Origin: Candidatus Methylacidiphilum fumarolicum
GTDB taxonomy: Bacteria; Verrucomicrobiota; Verrucomicrobiia; Methylacidiphilales; Methylacidiphilaceae
DNA: 64,000 bases
Direction: 5' to 3'
NCBI RefSeq assembly: GCF_949774925.1
Contig: NZ_OX458932.1
Location: forward strand, 1,674,001 to 1,738,000
Position numbers and translations under genes: made by a program. How positions within the stretch are numbered: the first letter of the stretch is position 1; every line of letters starts with the position of its first letter. This document shows, piece by piece, positions 55,252 to 63,992 of the stretch. Under the pieces are notes generated by a model. That model was given only the letters and a program-made list of their open reading frames with translations, was not told the origin of the DNA and made no database searches.

Positions 55252-55845
55252 TTATGTGGGGGTTTTAGAGGTTCTTTTTTTGGGTTTCCAAGGCTCTAAG
55301 AAGCTGATTTTCAGGGCGGAAAGGATCTGACGCGCCTGTCGGTTTCCTGCCGTGACCCCGCGGTGTTTGGTGCCTCCAACATCTGCCTCGACGACGTGAA
55401 CGGTACGGAGGAGAGTCAAGGCCTCTTCGGTGGAAAAAGGGAGCTTGGCTAACTTTAGCTTTTTCTCCAAGAGTCGGTCGAGCAAGAAGGCCAAGGCGGC
55501 AACAAAGACATGGACCTGGACCCGCTGGGGATCATGGTGATAGATCGGACGCATCTCTAGGACATCCCTTAGCTTCCGAAAGGCCTGTTCCACTTGGCTA
55601 AACTCCTTGTAGGCACATACGGCCTCCACCGCCGAGAGATGTTTTTCTTCTGTCATCGTCTTCCGCGGCTCCCCCTTTAAAAGCTCCACGAGCTGGTCCA
55701 CATGCGGAGCCAAAAGCTTCCTCCGCCTAAGATTGGCAATCGTCTGCTGCTTAATCTTCCCTCGATTGTAGTAGCTCTCCACCAGCCGAACATAGTGGAC
55801 CTTCTTCTTGCTTGGTCGCCGAATCGGCACAATCCGCAAAAACAT
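55252..55845 (-). pseudogene. Internally deleted IS1634/IS4-like transposase
   Basis: One open frame of 197 residues joins a transposase N terminus (IVPIRRPSKKKVHYVRLVES, YYNRGKIKQQTIANL) directly to a C-terminal part (CAYKEFSQVEQAFRKLRDVL, EMRPIYHHDPQRVQVHVFV). The central catalytic DDE region, several hundred residues in intact relatives, is missing without loss of frame. It cannot transpose itself. It separates the orphan pmoC from the complete pmoCAB operons and may mark the breakpoint of the pmoC duplication. Confidence 0.75.
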
Positions 55846-57300
55846 GAAGAGACATTATTTCTAAATGCCAACACATGCAAGGTTAATCGAGTAATAACTT
55901 AAGAAAATCTATTCACAGTGTAGCACTATGTTTTTGCAAAAATCGCTTCCTCTCCTCTGGCGCACCCCCAAAATCAGCCCATTTTCACCAACATGGGTTA
56001 GGAAATAGCCCATGCAATTTTTTAACTCTGGGACCAATTCTTTGATTTATGAATGCATACATATATTGCTCTTCTTTTTAAAATGGAGTGGGGAAGGAGC
56101 ATAAGGGATGAACCAATAGCATTAAAGTCTATCTAGCCCCACTTCTGAGATGATCGGAAAATAGAAGACAGGGTGATTACCAAACGCTTTGATTTGGCAA
56201 AATTGCATCCAGAGTTGTTTCGTGTCGCGGATAGGACGGACCGTCGGACGATTGACTATTTACGTCTTTTTAAGCCTCGAACTAAAAAAGAATTTGGAGT
56301 GGATAAAAATTAAAATTAAGTTTTGAGACTATTTATACAGGGGTGAGTTGTAAGCATGACGGAACGAAAAGAGAGCAATCTCAGTTATTTTTTGAATCCT
56401 TAATTCTTTCGTTTCTTCAGAGCTATGGAAAATCTTTTCTTACAGGAAATAGGAACAAGCACAGGCATACTCATTTACTTCTAGAAATTAGAGCTAATGC
56501 GATTTTTGGCTTGTCATTCCTGTATGTATTGACACATATACTTCTATCGATACGAACTTCCTACTGTCCAAACATAGTAGGTTTGCTTCTAATGCTACTT
56601 ACCTTCACATATCTTTTTGATTTTGGGAAATTCTTCCGGCATTTTTTCGATGCCTATCCCTCGAGCAACCCCCCTGGTGGTGTTTTATGGTTCTTCCTGA
56701 GCAGTACTGAAAGGAAACAAAGCCCATAATTGATATTCTTTTCTCGTGCTATCAAGTTCCATTTGAGTTGGATACAATATTTTGAATTTAGTATACACCT
56801 TCCTAATCCGCTCTACTTGCCAGATAACCTTTTGGATCGATATGGATTTTCAAAATCCATGCATATAAAATAGTTTGAAATTGAGATGGTGTCTTCAGCA
56901 AGTTTTTTTATTCATGTAAATTGAAAAACAAAAAAGGAAGGTTGCGGATATACACCTATTCTCTAAAGGAAATTCTTAGGCGATTACAAGCGGCCTTCAT
57001 TTGCACTAGACAAAGGATATAGAAATTCTATCAGAGTTGAAACGCTGTGTAGAATATATGCATCTTCGATTTAGAGGAAAAAAAACAACCATGGCTCAAA
57101 TAAAATAATTTCTGAAACCACTAGAACTAACTATTTTGTTTTGCTCTCCCAAAGCATTCAATATGTTTTCAATTAACTTCGGTATGGTTGACCAGAGATA
57201 ATTGCAAGGCAAGACACACTAGGAAAAACATGTTTCTCCTCTAATGTGGCATTACAGGCTATAAGTCTGGAAAAAAAGGATAAAGTTTATCACCATTAAC
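55846..57300. other. 1.45-kb region without a supportable gene
   Basis: The DNA between the transposase relic and the pmoB terminator is mostly AT-rich. At 56173-56313 (plus) a short open stretch encodes VITKRFDLAKLHPELFRVAD followed by TIDYLRLFKPRTKKE and a stop. Its more GC-rich codons look like the C-terminal remnant of a lost gene, which I cannot identify. A 128-codon open frame at 56343-56729 is low-complexity and probably not real. Confidence 0.5.
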
Positions 57301-57338
57301 AACAAGCCCTCTTCCAGAATCCTGGAGGAGGGCTTGTT
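57301..57338 (-). terminator. Terminator after pmoB (57367-58656 copy)
   Basis: AACAAGCCCTC...GAGGGCTTGTT forms a long stem that continues into CTTCCAG/CTGGAGG with a short loop. Both flanks are A/T-rich, with TTGTTGTTAA after the stem on the minus strand. It lies 29 bases beyond the pmoB stop. Confidence 0.8.
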
Positions 57339-57366
57339 TCTATTTAAATACCGCTTGTTTATGTAA

Positions 57367-58656
57367 TTACATACCACCGCCCATGGTAGCACCGAATTTC
57401 GGAATGACGATTTGATCAGCAATAGCAAAGACTTGACGTGTTCCAGAAGTATCCGTAAAGAACAGAAGTCCTCCAAATCGGTTTGTTGACTCATGATACA
57501 TTGTGAGTCTTTGATTTTCCCATTCTGCACTCTGCATGGAGACTTCTAATGTCTTTGTTTCTCCCGGATTGATTGGCTCCGATGGGGTTACCCTCATAGG
57601 ACCACCATTTACTTCAGGATTGTTTTCATTCCAAGTATTTCCAGGGACATCGGGATTTAAAAACCTGACGTTTGCAGTTAAAAACTCTTTTAAAACGACA
57701 GGTTTATCACCGATATTTTTAACCTGCAAATGGAATGACAAAGTCCGGCCTGGAACATCGTAAGTCGCATCAGTTACTTCAGCTTGAATTAAAGCTGGTT
57801 CTGGAGGCAGAGGTTTGATATAGTATTTTGTTTCCTGAATCGGTATCGTTATTGGATACTGAGCTTTGGTTATCATTGCTGCTGCTGCTACCAATACGAT
57901 TGTTCCGATGGTAAACAGGAAACAGACCTGTCTATCCATAGGGCTGAATAGATCCTCTTTTCTTCCAGCTGCCACTAATCCAAGCCTTCTTGTGAATGGC
58001 TTAGAGCACCAATATACAAGCCAGACTACCGCAATGGCAGAGGTTAGTAGCGTCCAAGCTATCATTCGACCTTCACCATAATTTTCTAGATCGATTGTAT
58101 TCCCTAACAAGGTCTTTACTGGATTGGTAAAACCAGCACCAGAGCCTTCAATCGTCAAGAATTCTTCAGGTCCGATGAACGGTCCAGCTTCTTCCATACT
58201 AACCATAGGACCAACAGGCCATATTCCGGGTGTCCTGGCTTGATTAACCATTTTATATTCGTAAACTCCTCCTTTTTCCAACACCACAGAATTAAATTGG
58301 AAGTATTTTTCATTAACAAAAATAGCCTTCCGCAACACCTGTGGCCCAGGAACGAAGAAGTTAAAGAAGGATATTCCTGAAAAAGGAATTTCTTGGGGCC
58401 ATGTTGGCATGAGCATCACTTTACCCGTGCAGGTAAATTCGTCTCCGACTTTCACCCTATTGTTTGGAGTAAAGGAAAATCGGGTATCGAAAAAGGTAAC
58501 GGTACGCATTCTCAAGAAGGCCTCTTGAGATTTTGCCCCCATTCCCTGCACAGCAAAAAGAGATGACATAGGAGCCAGCATTAGCCCAGAGAGCAAAAGC
58601 GCTCCTCCTACTCTGACTATTTTTTTCATCCCAATTTCGCAGTTGAATGTTTTCAC
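57367..58656 (-). CDS. pmoB: Particulate methane monooxygenase subunit B
   Basis: 429 residues with a signal peptide ending SSLFA, two cupredoxin domains and two membrane helices between them (about 205-225 and 240-262). Conserved PmoB elements are KSQEAFLRMRTVTFFDT, GKVMLMPTWP, FFNFFVPGPQVL and GPFIGPEEFLTIEG. Against the proteobacterial enzyme, the N-terminal His before GxKSQ is Met (GMGAKSQ), and the HxH of the copper site is Pro-Val-Gly (WPVGPM). Start is a GTG with AAGGAG. It is the last gene of pmoC-pmoA-pmoB, followed by a terminator. Confidence 0.96.
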   Translation of the reverse strand: MKTFNCEIGMKKIVRVGGALLLSGLMLAPMSSLFAVQGMGAKSQEAFLRMRTVTFFDTRFSFTPNNRVKVGDEFTCTGKVMLMPTWPQEIPFSGISFFNFFVPGPQVLRKAIFVNEKYFQFNSVVLEKGGVYEYKMVNQARTPGIWPVGPMVSMEEAGPFIGPEEFLTIEGSGAGFTNPVKTLLGNTIDLENYGEGRMIAWTLLTSAIAVVWLVYWCSKPFTRRLGLVAAGRKEDLFSPMDRQVCFLFTIGTIVLVAAAAMITKAQYPITIPIQETKYYIKPLPPEPALIQAEVTDATYDVPGRTLSFHLQVKNIGDKPVVLKEFLTANVRFLNPDVPGNTWNENNPEVNGGPMRVTPSEPINPGETKTLEVSMQSAEWENQRLTMYHESTNRFGGLLFFTDTSGTRQVFAIADQIVIPKFGATMGGGM

Positions 58657-58678
58657 TTCGTTTTCTCCTTTTGTGTTT

Positions 58679-58706
58679 GAGGGGAAGATTATTCCATCCT
58701 CCCCTC
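58679..58706. other. Hairpin in the pmoA-pmoB gap
   Basis: GAGGGG and CCCCTC form a 6-base stem around an AT-rich loop in the 63-base gap. It has no long T run. A segmental mRNA-stability element is possible. The other operon has only 11 bases here and no such hairpin. Confidence 0.45.
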
Positions 58707-58719
58707 TTCCTTACATACT

Positions 58720-59457
58720 TTATACCTTCGAATGTTTTATAAATTTTGTCCACCCGAAGAAATATCCGAAGTACCACCATATAAAGTACATAATGACCGA
58801 ACAGAATCCTGAGAAAAATGCCGAGACGCCAAGCACGCCTCCAGCAAAGCTTCTCATTGTACCTGTTTCGACCATTCGGATGTACTCAGGAGTGGATGTT
58901 CGGATGTACTGATATTGAATCAGGTCAGCAACACTCATGAGCTGTCCATAGTATTCCACAGGGACATGGTATGGAGCAATCATGGGCCAATTCGAAGGAT
59001 AAAAGAGCCATCCCCACAGCTCTCCTCCGATTAGCGCAGTCACCACAAAGTTATTGGTGATCATTAAAACGCCATCGAGGACAATCGCTTGCGGAAGAAG
59101 CGTTTCAGGGAAAACGAAATTCAAAGGGTAGTGTGCCCAACCCCAGAAATTCCAATACCTGTTCATCCACTGACCAAAAAACAATCCGGCACAGCTAAAG
59201 GTTGCTCCTATAGGCGCTTTAAACTTTGTCCACAGGATAGCCTGGCAAGCTGCTGGGAAAGTTATATCCATGATAGGGGCAACCACTGGCCACCACATTC
59301 TATCTTTCCAGTCGATCCAGAAGGACCAGTCCCCGGCTGTCAGCATCTGATGGATGTGAAAGCCAGAAAGGATAGCAAGAAACATCGATACAAGAACGAC
59401 AATATCGAACTTTCTTTCGAGTGCCCTTGCTTCGGCTTCTGCAGCTACTTGTTGCAT
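58720..59457 (-). CDS. pmoA: Particulate methane monooxygenase subunit A
   Basis: 245-residue membrane subunit, about seven helices. Hallmarks are DWKDRMWWPVVAPIMDITFP, GATFSCAGLFFGQWMNRYWN, FWGWAHYPLNFVFPETLLPQ and GELWGWLFYPSNWPMIAPYH, with VEYYGQLMSVADLIQYQYIR and TSTPEYIRMVETGTMRSFAG after. It starts at an ATG with AGGAGG seven bases upstream, after pmoC and a hairpin. It closely resembles the product of 62222-62959, differing mainly at the termini. Confidence 0.97.
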   Translation of the reverse strand: MQQVAAEAEARALERKFDIVVLVSMFLAILSGFHIHQMLTAGDWSFWIDWKDRMWWPVVAPIMDITFPAACQAILWTKFKAPIGATFSCAGLFFGQWMNRYWNFWGWAHYPLNFVFPETLLPQAIVLDGVLMITNNFVVTALIGGELWGWLFYPSNWPMIAPYHVPVEYYGQLMSVADLIQYQYIRTSTPEYIRMVETGTMRSFAGGVLGVSAFFSGFCSVIMYFIWWYFGYFFGWTKFIKHSKV

Positions 59458-59476
59458 ATTTTTCCTCCTTTTCTTT

Positions 59477-59509
59477 TGGAATGGCGAGTGAAATCAACCC
59501 GCCATTCCA
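59477..59509. other. Intercistronic hairpin between pmoC and pmoA
   Basis: TGGAATGGCG and CGCCATTCCA form a perfect 10-base stem in the 74-base gap, directly after pmoC. It has no T tail on the coding strand. The position corresponds to the hairpins at 53940-53974 and 62984-63009, while the sequences differ. Confidence 0.7.
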
Positions 59510-59531
59510 TCGAATCCTTGATATCGTAGTA

Positions 59532-60362
59532 TCAAACTTCACATAAAGCCGGATCCGTAGCTTTTTCTGGGTCGTTCAACACAACCGCAGGTGGCGTAGC
59601 CGGCTTGCCATAGTAGACCTGTTTGATCAGCTCCAGGATTCTTGGACAAATCTGAAGAACTGTGCCAAGAATTGCCAAAGCCCCCCACCCAAACATGACG
59701 AATCCCCAATGGAGCGGAGCCACAAACAGCTCTTCCATAAACCAACGGGTATGACCAAATTCGTTCAAACCCACGTTGGGGAAGATCATCAAGGGAGAGC
59801 CAACCAGCACCGCATAGGGTACTGAAAATGCTTTCGCATATTGAGGCAACCTTGTCATGGCATACACCATCGATCCTACCCCAGCCACAATATAGATAGG
59901 ATAGCTCTGATAGAACTCGATGATGTGGCTTGGTGTGAAGTCGGTATCCCTAATCACCGTCTGATGCCACGTGCCGTCTTGCTCCGTATAATAGCTTGCT
60001 CCCCAGTAGAGTAAAGTGGTATAGACCACGAGGTATAGTCCAAGGTTCCAATACCGCCTTAACTCCTCTGCAGGGGCAAGGTTTTCCATCGCACGATCTC
60101 TGGTTACCCACAACCAAGAGCAGAGCGCGATGAGTGTCGTCGGCTCAAGAATCAGCTCGGTGTAAAGGATACTCATCCAGTAGGTCTGATAGTCCGGAGT
60201 GAAGTAGTCCAACCCCTTGGCAAACGCAAAGGTTCGCTCATAGACATTCACAGCAATTTCAAAGGCTGTGATGATAGCTAGAGCAATCCAGAGGTTTTTC
60301 CAAGAGAAGGCTGACTTGTCCGGTATCGATATCGAGACCGTTTGCGTTGTCGCTTGTGCCAT
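59532..60362 (-). CDS. pmoC: Particulate methane monooxygenase subunit C
   Basis: 276 residues, first gene of the middle pmoCAB operon. It shares with the orphan pmoC the first 32 residues, the motif RDTDFTPSHIIEFYQSYPIY and long stretches of identical DNA, up to the AACCTCCTT ribosome binding site (plus-strand view) just before the start. Differences are clustered (VLQICPRI, QYAKAFS, NLGLYLVVYTTL). It should contribute the CuC/CuD site of the pMMO alpha-beta-gamma trimer. Confidence 0.97.
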   Translation of the reverse strand: MAQATTQTVSISIPDKSAFSWKNLWIALAIITAFEIAVNVYERTFAFAKGLDYFTPDYQTYWMSILYTELILEPTTLIALCSWLWVTRDRAMENLAPAEELRRYWNLGLYLVVYTTLLYWGASYYTEQDGTWHQTVIRDTDFTPSHIIEFYQSYPIYIVAGVGSMVYAMTRLPQYAKAFSVPYAVLVGSPLMIFPNVGLNEFGHTRWFMEELFVAPLHWGFVMFGWGALAILGTVLQICPRILELIKQVYYGKPATPPAVVLNDPEKATDPALCEV

Positions 60363-60820
60363 ATATCAACCTCCTTTTACCGATTAGTCTCTATTTTTTT
60401 TATTGAATAGAAGATGAGGTTTTTACTCGTATAGCATAGCCTTCCATTTCTCCCTTTAGGCTATGCTTTTCCCCATCCTTTTAACATTACAAGTTACGGT
60501 TCGCTAACTCGAATGTTCATGGCAACCGTAACTCATCCTTCTTGCCCATGACAATTAGATCATATTCTGTATTCTATCTAAGGCATTACCCGTATGTATC
60601 CTAAGAATATATCTTATGTTCTTACAGACATATAAAAATAAAATAATTAATAAAAATAATACAGTATTTGTGTAGGTAGAATTATGTATATTATGTATCT
60701 CATCATTTTCTTTAATATATTATCTCGTAGAGGATAAAAGAGGCTCGAAGGAATGCATATCACCGAAACGGAAAGACAAGGCCTTCGTAATTATGGAGTT
60801 TTATAACCTATTATTTTCAC
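60363..60820. promoter_or_regulatory. Leader and upstream region of the middle pmoCAB operon
   Basis: 458 bases. At 60433-60467 a hairpin (AGCATAGCC/GGCTATGCT) lies about 70 bases before the ATG. At 60492-60533 is a long inverted repeat (AGTTACGGTT...AACCGTAACT). It contains GCAACCGTAA at 60522-60531, a 10-mer repeated upstream of the last pmoC of the window (63983-63992). These are candidate regulatory sites. I cannot place a -35/-10 pair with confidence. 60600-60820 is AT-rich with the upstream operon's terminator at its end. Confidence 0.55.
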
Positions 60821-60858
60821 AAAAAAAACCCTTCCCCGCCATGGACGAGAAAGGGTTT
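60821..60858 (-). terminator. Rho-independent terminator after pmoB (60900-62210 copy)
   Basis: On the minus strand AAACCCTT pairs with AAGGGTTT around a GC-rich loop and is followed by a run of eight T. It lies about 40 bases past the pmoB stop, separating the two pmoCAB operons. Confidence 0.88.
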
Positions 60859-60899
60859 ATAATTTCTAGTTTTTAGTTTTTCTGATAATGCCTCTTCCC

Positions 60900-62210
60900 T
60901 TACATGCCTCCGCCTATTGCCGCTCCAAATTTAGGAATAACAATCTGATCAGCAATGGCATAAATCTGCCTGGTCCCACTGGGATCGGTAAAGAAAAGCA
61001 GACCCCCAAAGCGATTCGTCGTCTCGTTATACATGGTTAATCTTTGATTTTCCCATTCAGCGCTTTGCATTGAAACTTCTATCGTTTTGGTCTCTCCAGG
61101 ATTAATCGGCTCAGATGGGCTTACTTTCATTGGTCCACCATTGACTTCAGGAAAGGAAGGATTCCATGTATTCCCCGGGATATCTGGATTCAAGAAGCGG
61201 ACATTCGCCGTCAGAAATTCTTTCAACACTACGGGCTTATCCCCAACATTTTTGACTTGGATGTGAAAGGAAAGAGTTCTGCCAGGTACGTCGTAGGTCG
61301 CATCTGTAACTTCTGCCTGAATGAGTGTTGGCTCAGGAGGAAGGGGTTTTATATAATACTTCGTCTCCTGGATAGGGATTGTTACTGGATATTGTGCCTT
61401 TGTTATTAACGCTGCGGCAGCGACTATTACAATTGTTCCAACTGTAAAAAGGAAGCAAACTTGTCTATCCAGAGGATTAAACAATTCTTCCTTTCTTCCA
61501 GCAGCAACTAATCCTAACCTTCTTGTAAATGGCTTTGCAAGCCAATATCCTAACCATACTACACCGATAAGCGTTGTGAATATTGTCCAGGTAATTACTC
61601 GCGCCGTGCCATAATTTTCCAGATCAACAGTATTTCCTAACAAGGTCTTTACAGGATTAGCAAAACTTCCCTTCGTTCCCTCGATAGTCAAGAATTCTTC
61701 CGGACCAATAAAAGGGCCTGCCCCTTCCATACTCAGCATTGGACCCATCGGAAAGATTCCAGGATTTCTTGCCTGCAACACCATTTTGTAAGCATAAGTT
61801 CCCCCTTTTTCAAGCACCACAGAATTAAACTGAAAATACTTTTCGTTTACCCAGATTGCTTTCCGTAAAACCTGAGGTCCAGGAACAAAGAAGTTAAAAA
61901 AGGAAATTCCGGTAAAAGGAATTTCCTCTGGCCATGTTGGCATCAACATGACTTTGCCTGTACAACTAAACTCCTCGCCGACTTTCACCCTATTGGTAGG
62001 AGCAAACGAAAACTGAGTATCATAAAACACAACTGTTCGCATCCGTAAGAATGCCTCCTGAGATTTTGCCCCCATCCCCTGTACCGCATAGCTTGGTGAG
62101 GGCAACCAACTCATTGCAAGCCCTAGAGATAGCAAAGAAAGCAGAATTTTTTTCGTCTTAGCTTCTACATGTTCTATTATTTGTTTCACAGCTTTTCTCC
62201 TTGTCTTCAT
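60900..62210 (-). CDS. pmoB: Particulate methane monooxygenase subunit B
   Basis: 436 residues, with the same architecture as the other PmoB: signal peptide ending PSPSYA, cupredoxin, two helices, cupredoxin. Motifs GMGAKSQEAFLRMRTVVFYD, GKVMLMPTWPEEIPF and GPFIGPEEFLTIEG are present. The copper-site HxH of proteobacterial PmoB is FPMGPM here, and the N-terminal His is again Met. Its N terminus is longer and more basic (KTRRKAVKQIIEHVEAKTKK) than in the other copy. It lies 11 bases after pmoA and is followed by a strong terminator. Confidence 0.96.
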   Translation of the reverse strand: MKTRRKAVKQIIEHVEAKTKKILLSLLSLGLAMSWLPSPSYAVQGMGAKSQEAFLRMRTVVFYDTQFSFAPTNRVKVGEEFSCTGKVMLMPTWPEEIPFTGISFFNFFVPGPQVLRKAIWVNEKYFQFNSVVLEKGGTYAYKMVLQARNPGIFPMGPMLSMEGAGPFIGPEEFLTIEGTKGSFANPVKTLLGNTVDLENYGTARVITWTIFTTLIGVVWLGYWLAKPFTRRLGLVAAGRKEELFNPLDRQVCFLFTVGTIVIVAAAALITKAQYPVTIPIQETKYYIKPLPPEPTLIQAEVTDATYDVPGRTLSFHIQVKNVGDKPVVLKEFLTANVRFLNPDIPGNTWNPSFPEVNGGPMKVSPSEPINPGETKTIEVSMQSAEWENQRLTMYNETTNRFGGLLFFTDPSGTRQIYAIADQIVIPKFGAAIGGGM

Positions 62211-62221
62211 TTTTTAAACCC

Positions 62222-62959
62222 TTAGACGGTTGAATGCCTGACAAACTTTGTCGAACCGAAAAATTTCCCAAAGAACCACCACAAAAAGTACATACAGGCT
62301 GATACAAAACCGGAGAAGAATGCGGAAACGCCAAGCACTCCCCCTGCAAAACTTCTCATCGTTCCGGTTTCCACCATGCGTATATACTCAGGGGTAGAAG
62401 TCCGGATGTATTCATACTGGATGAGATCGGCCATACTCATCAGCTGTCCATAGTATTCCACTGGCACATGATAGGGAGCAATCATGGGCCAATTTGTTGG
62501 ATAAAAAAGCCATCCCCAAAGCTCTCCGCCTACAAGCGCAGTAACGACAAAATTATTTGAAATCATTAATACCCCATCGAGAACAACCGCTTGAGGAATC
62601 AAGGTCTCTGGAAAAACGAAGTTCAGAGGATAAGTGCCCCAACCCCAGAAGTTCCAATACCTATTCATCCACTGGCCAAAGAAAAGACCAACAGTGCAAA
62701 AGGTTGCTCCTATAGGCATCTTGAATTTTGTCCAAAGAATAGATTGAACAGCCGCTGGAAATGCTATGTCTGCAATTGGCGCAACAACTGGCCACCACAT
62801 CCGATCTTTCCAATCGGTCCAAAATGACCAATCCCCAGCCAATAGCATCTGATGAATATGATAGCCTCCAACAAAGGCAAAAAACATGGAAACAATAACA
62901 ACAATATCAAATTTTCTTTCAAGAATTCTTGCTTCTGCATTCGCTTGTGCAAGTTGCAT
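62222..62959 (-). CDS. pmoA: Particulate methane monooxygenase subunit A
   Basis: 245 residues, same length as the other PmoA. Conserved blocks DWKDRMWWPVVAPIADIAFP, GATFCTVGLFFGQWMNRYWN, FWGWGTYPLNFVFPETLIPQ and GELWGWLFYPTNWPMIAPYH are present. The frame is open further upstream, but the ATG at 62959 has GGAGG at good distance, aligns with the other PmoA start, and leaves the upstream hairpin outside the gene. Confidence 0.97.
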   Translation of the reverse strand: MQLAQANAEARILERKFDIVVIVSMFFAFVGGYHIHQMLLAGDWSFWTDWKDRMWWPVVAPIADIAFPAAVQSILWTKFKMPIGATFCTVGLFFGQWMNRYWNFWGWGTYPLNFVFPETLIPQAVVLDGVLMISNNFVVTALVGGELWGWLFYPTNWPMIAPYHVPVEYYGQLMSMADLIQYEYIRTSTPEYIRMVETGTMRSFAGGVLGVSAFFSGFVSACMYFLWWFFGKFFGSTKFVRHSTV

Positions 62960-62983
62960 GTGTCCTCCAATCTGTTTATATTC

Positions 62984-63009
62984 GGGGCGGTGGATGAGTA
63001 AACCGCCCC
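62984..63009. other. Intercistronic hairpin between pmoC and pmoA
   Basis: GGGGCGGT pairs with ACCGCCCC (8 bases) in the gap after pmoC. Third example of a hairpin in this position in the window, with unrelated sequence but the same placement. TTTTT occurs after it only on the plus strand. Confidence 0.7.
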
Positions 63010-63054
63010 TTTTTGGAATCATTTTTTTGATTTTGATTTTTTTCGATTCCCCTC

Positions 63055-63882
63055 TTAGACTTCGCAGTACGCAGGATCAACCGATTTTTCGGGTTCCTCC
63101 ATTACTTTTACTGGCGAAGTTGCTGTTTTTCCTAAATAAACCTGCTTGATCAACTCATAGACCCTAGGACATGCTTGGAGCCAAACCCCCATGATCGCTA
63201 ATGCGCCCCATCCAAAGGCTACAAAACCCCAGTGGAGTGGCGCCACAAAAAGCTCCTCCATAAACCAGCGGGTATGACCGAATTCGTTCAATCCCACATT
63301 AGGAAAGATCATCAGCGGGGAACCAACAAGTACGGCATAGGGAATAGAAAAAGACCTAGCAAACATAGGCAGCCTGGTTATGGCATACATGAAGGACCCT
63401 ACTCCCAGTATTATGTATATAGGATAGCTTTGATAGAACTCGATGATATGACTTGGAGTAAAATCCGTATCACGAATCACCGTTTGATGCCATGTCCCAT
63501 CTTGCTCAGTAAAGTAACTGGCTCCCCAGTAAAGTCCTACAGTATAGACCACAATAAACAGCCCGAGATTCCAGTACCTTCTGAGCTCTTCGACAGGAGA
63601 AATATTTTCTAAATTTCTATCCCTAGTCACCCATAGCCAGGTGCATACGGCAATGAAAGACAGCGCCTCCAAAGCCAGTTCTGCTAAAAGCAGATTCATC
63701 CAATAGGTCTGATACTCAGGGGAGGTATAATCCAGTCCTTTTGTAAAAGCAAATGCTCTTTCATATAGATTGACAAGAATATACCAACCGCTAAGTAGAC
63801 CAATGCCCAACCACATTCGATTCCATGAAAAAAGCGATCTTTCAGGAATCGCAATAGTCGTAGCAGTTGTTGCTTGTGCCAT
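63055..63882 (-). CDS. pmoC: Particulate methane monooxygenase subunit C
   Basis: 275 residues, first gene of the last pmoCAB operon. It keeps RDTDFTPSHIIEFYQSYPIY and FPNVGLNEFGHTRWFMEELF, but elsewhere diverges from the other two (IPERSLFSWNRMWLGIGLLS at the N terminus). At several positions where the other two disagree, it matches the orphan copy (WLQACPRV). The ATG at 63882 has AGGAGG; the in-frame extension to 63969 is not conserved. Confidence 0.96.
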   Translation of the reverse strand: MAQATTATTIAIPERSLFSWNRMWLGIGLLSGWYILVNLYERAFAFTKGLDYTSPEYQTYWMNLLLAELALEALSFIAVCTWLWVTRDRNLENISPVEELRRYWNLGLFIVVYTVGLYWGASYFTEQDGTWHQTVIRDTDFTPSHIIEFYQSYPIYIILGVGSFMYAITRLPMFARSFSIPYAVLVGSPLMIFPNVGLNEFGHTRWFMEELFVAPLHWGFVAFGWGALAIMGVWLQACPRVYELIKQVYLGKTATSPVKVMEEPEKSVDPAYCEV

Positions 63883-63952
63883 AGAATTCCTCCTATTTAG
63901 TTGTTCATACCAAACGGCTTTCATTTTTATATTGCAAACAAAAGCCAATAAT

Positions 63953-63992
63953 TGAAGCCGGTATGCCAACCGGACTTCATTTGCAACCGTAA
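63953..63992. promoter_or_regulatory. Leader hairpin and shared 10-mer upstream of the last pmoC
   Basis: TGAAGCCGGT and ACCGG-A-CTTCA (one bulged base) form a hairpin about 72 bases before the pmoC start, followed at 63983-63992 by GCAACCGTAA, the 10-mer also found upstream of the middle pmoCAB operon. The region continues past the window edge. Confidence 0.5.

Noticed and set aside
56343-56729. 128-codon plus-strand frame in the large gap before pmoB
   Set aside because: No binding site, no family, no sharp hydrophobic pattern consistent with a real protein. Probably chance.
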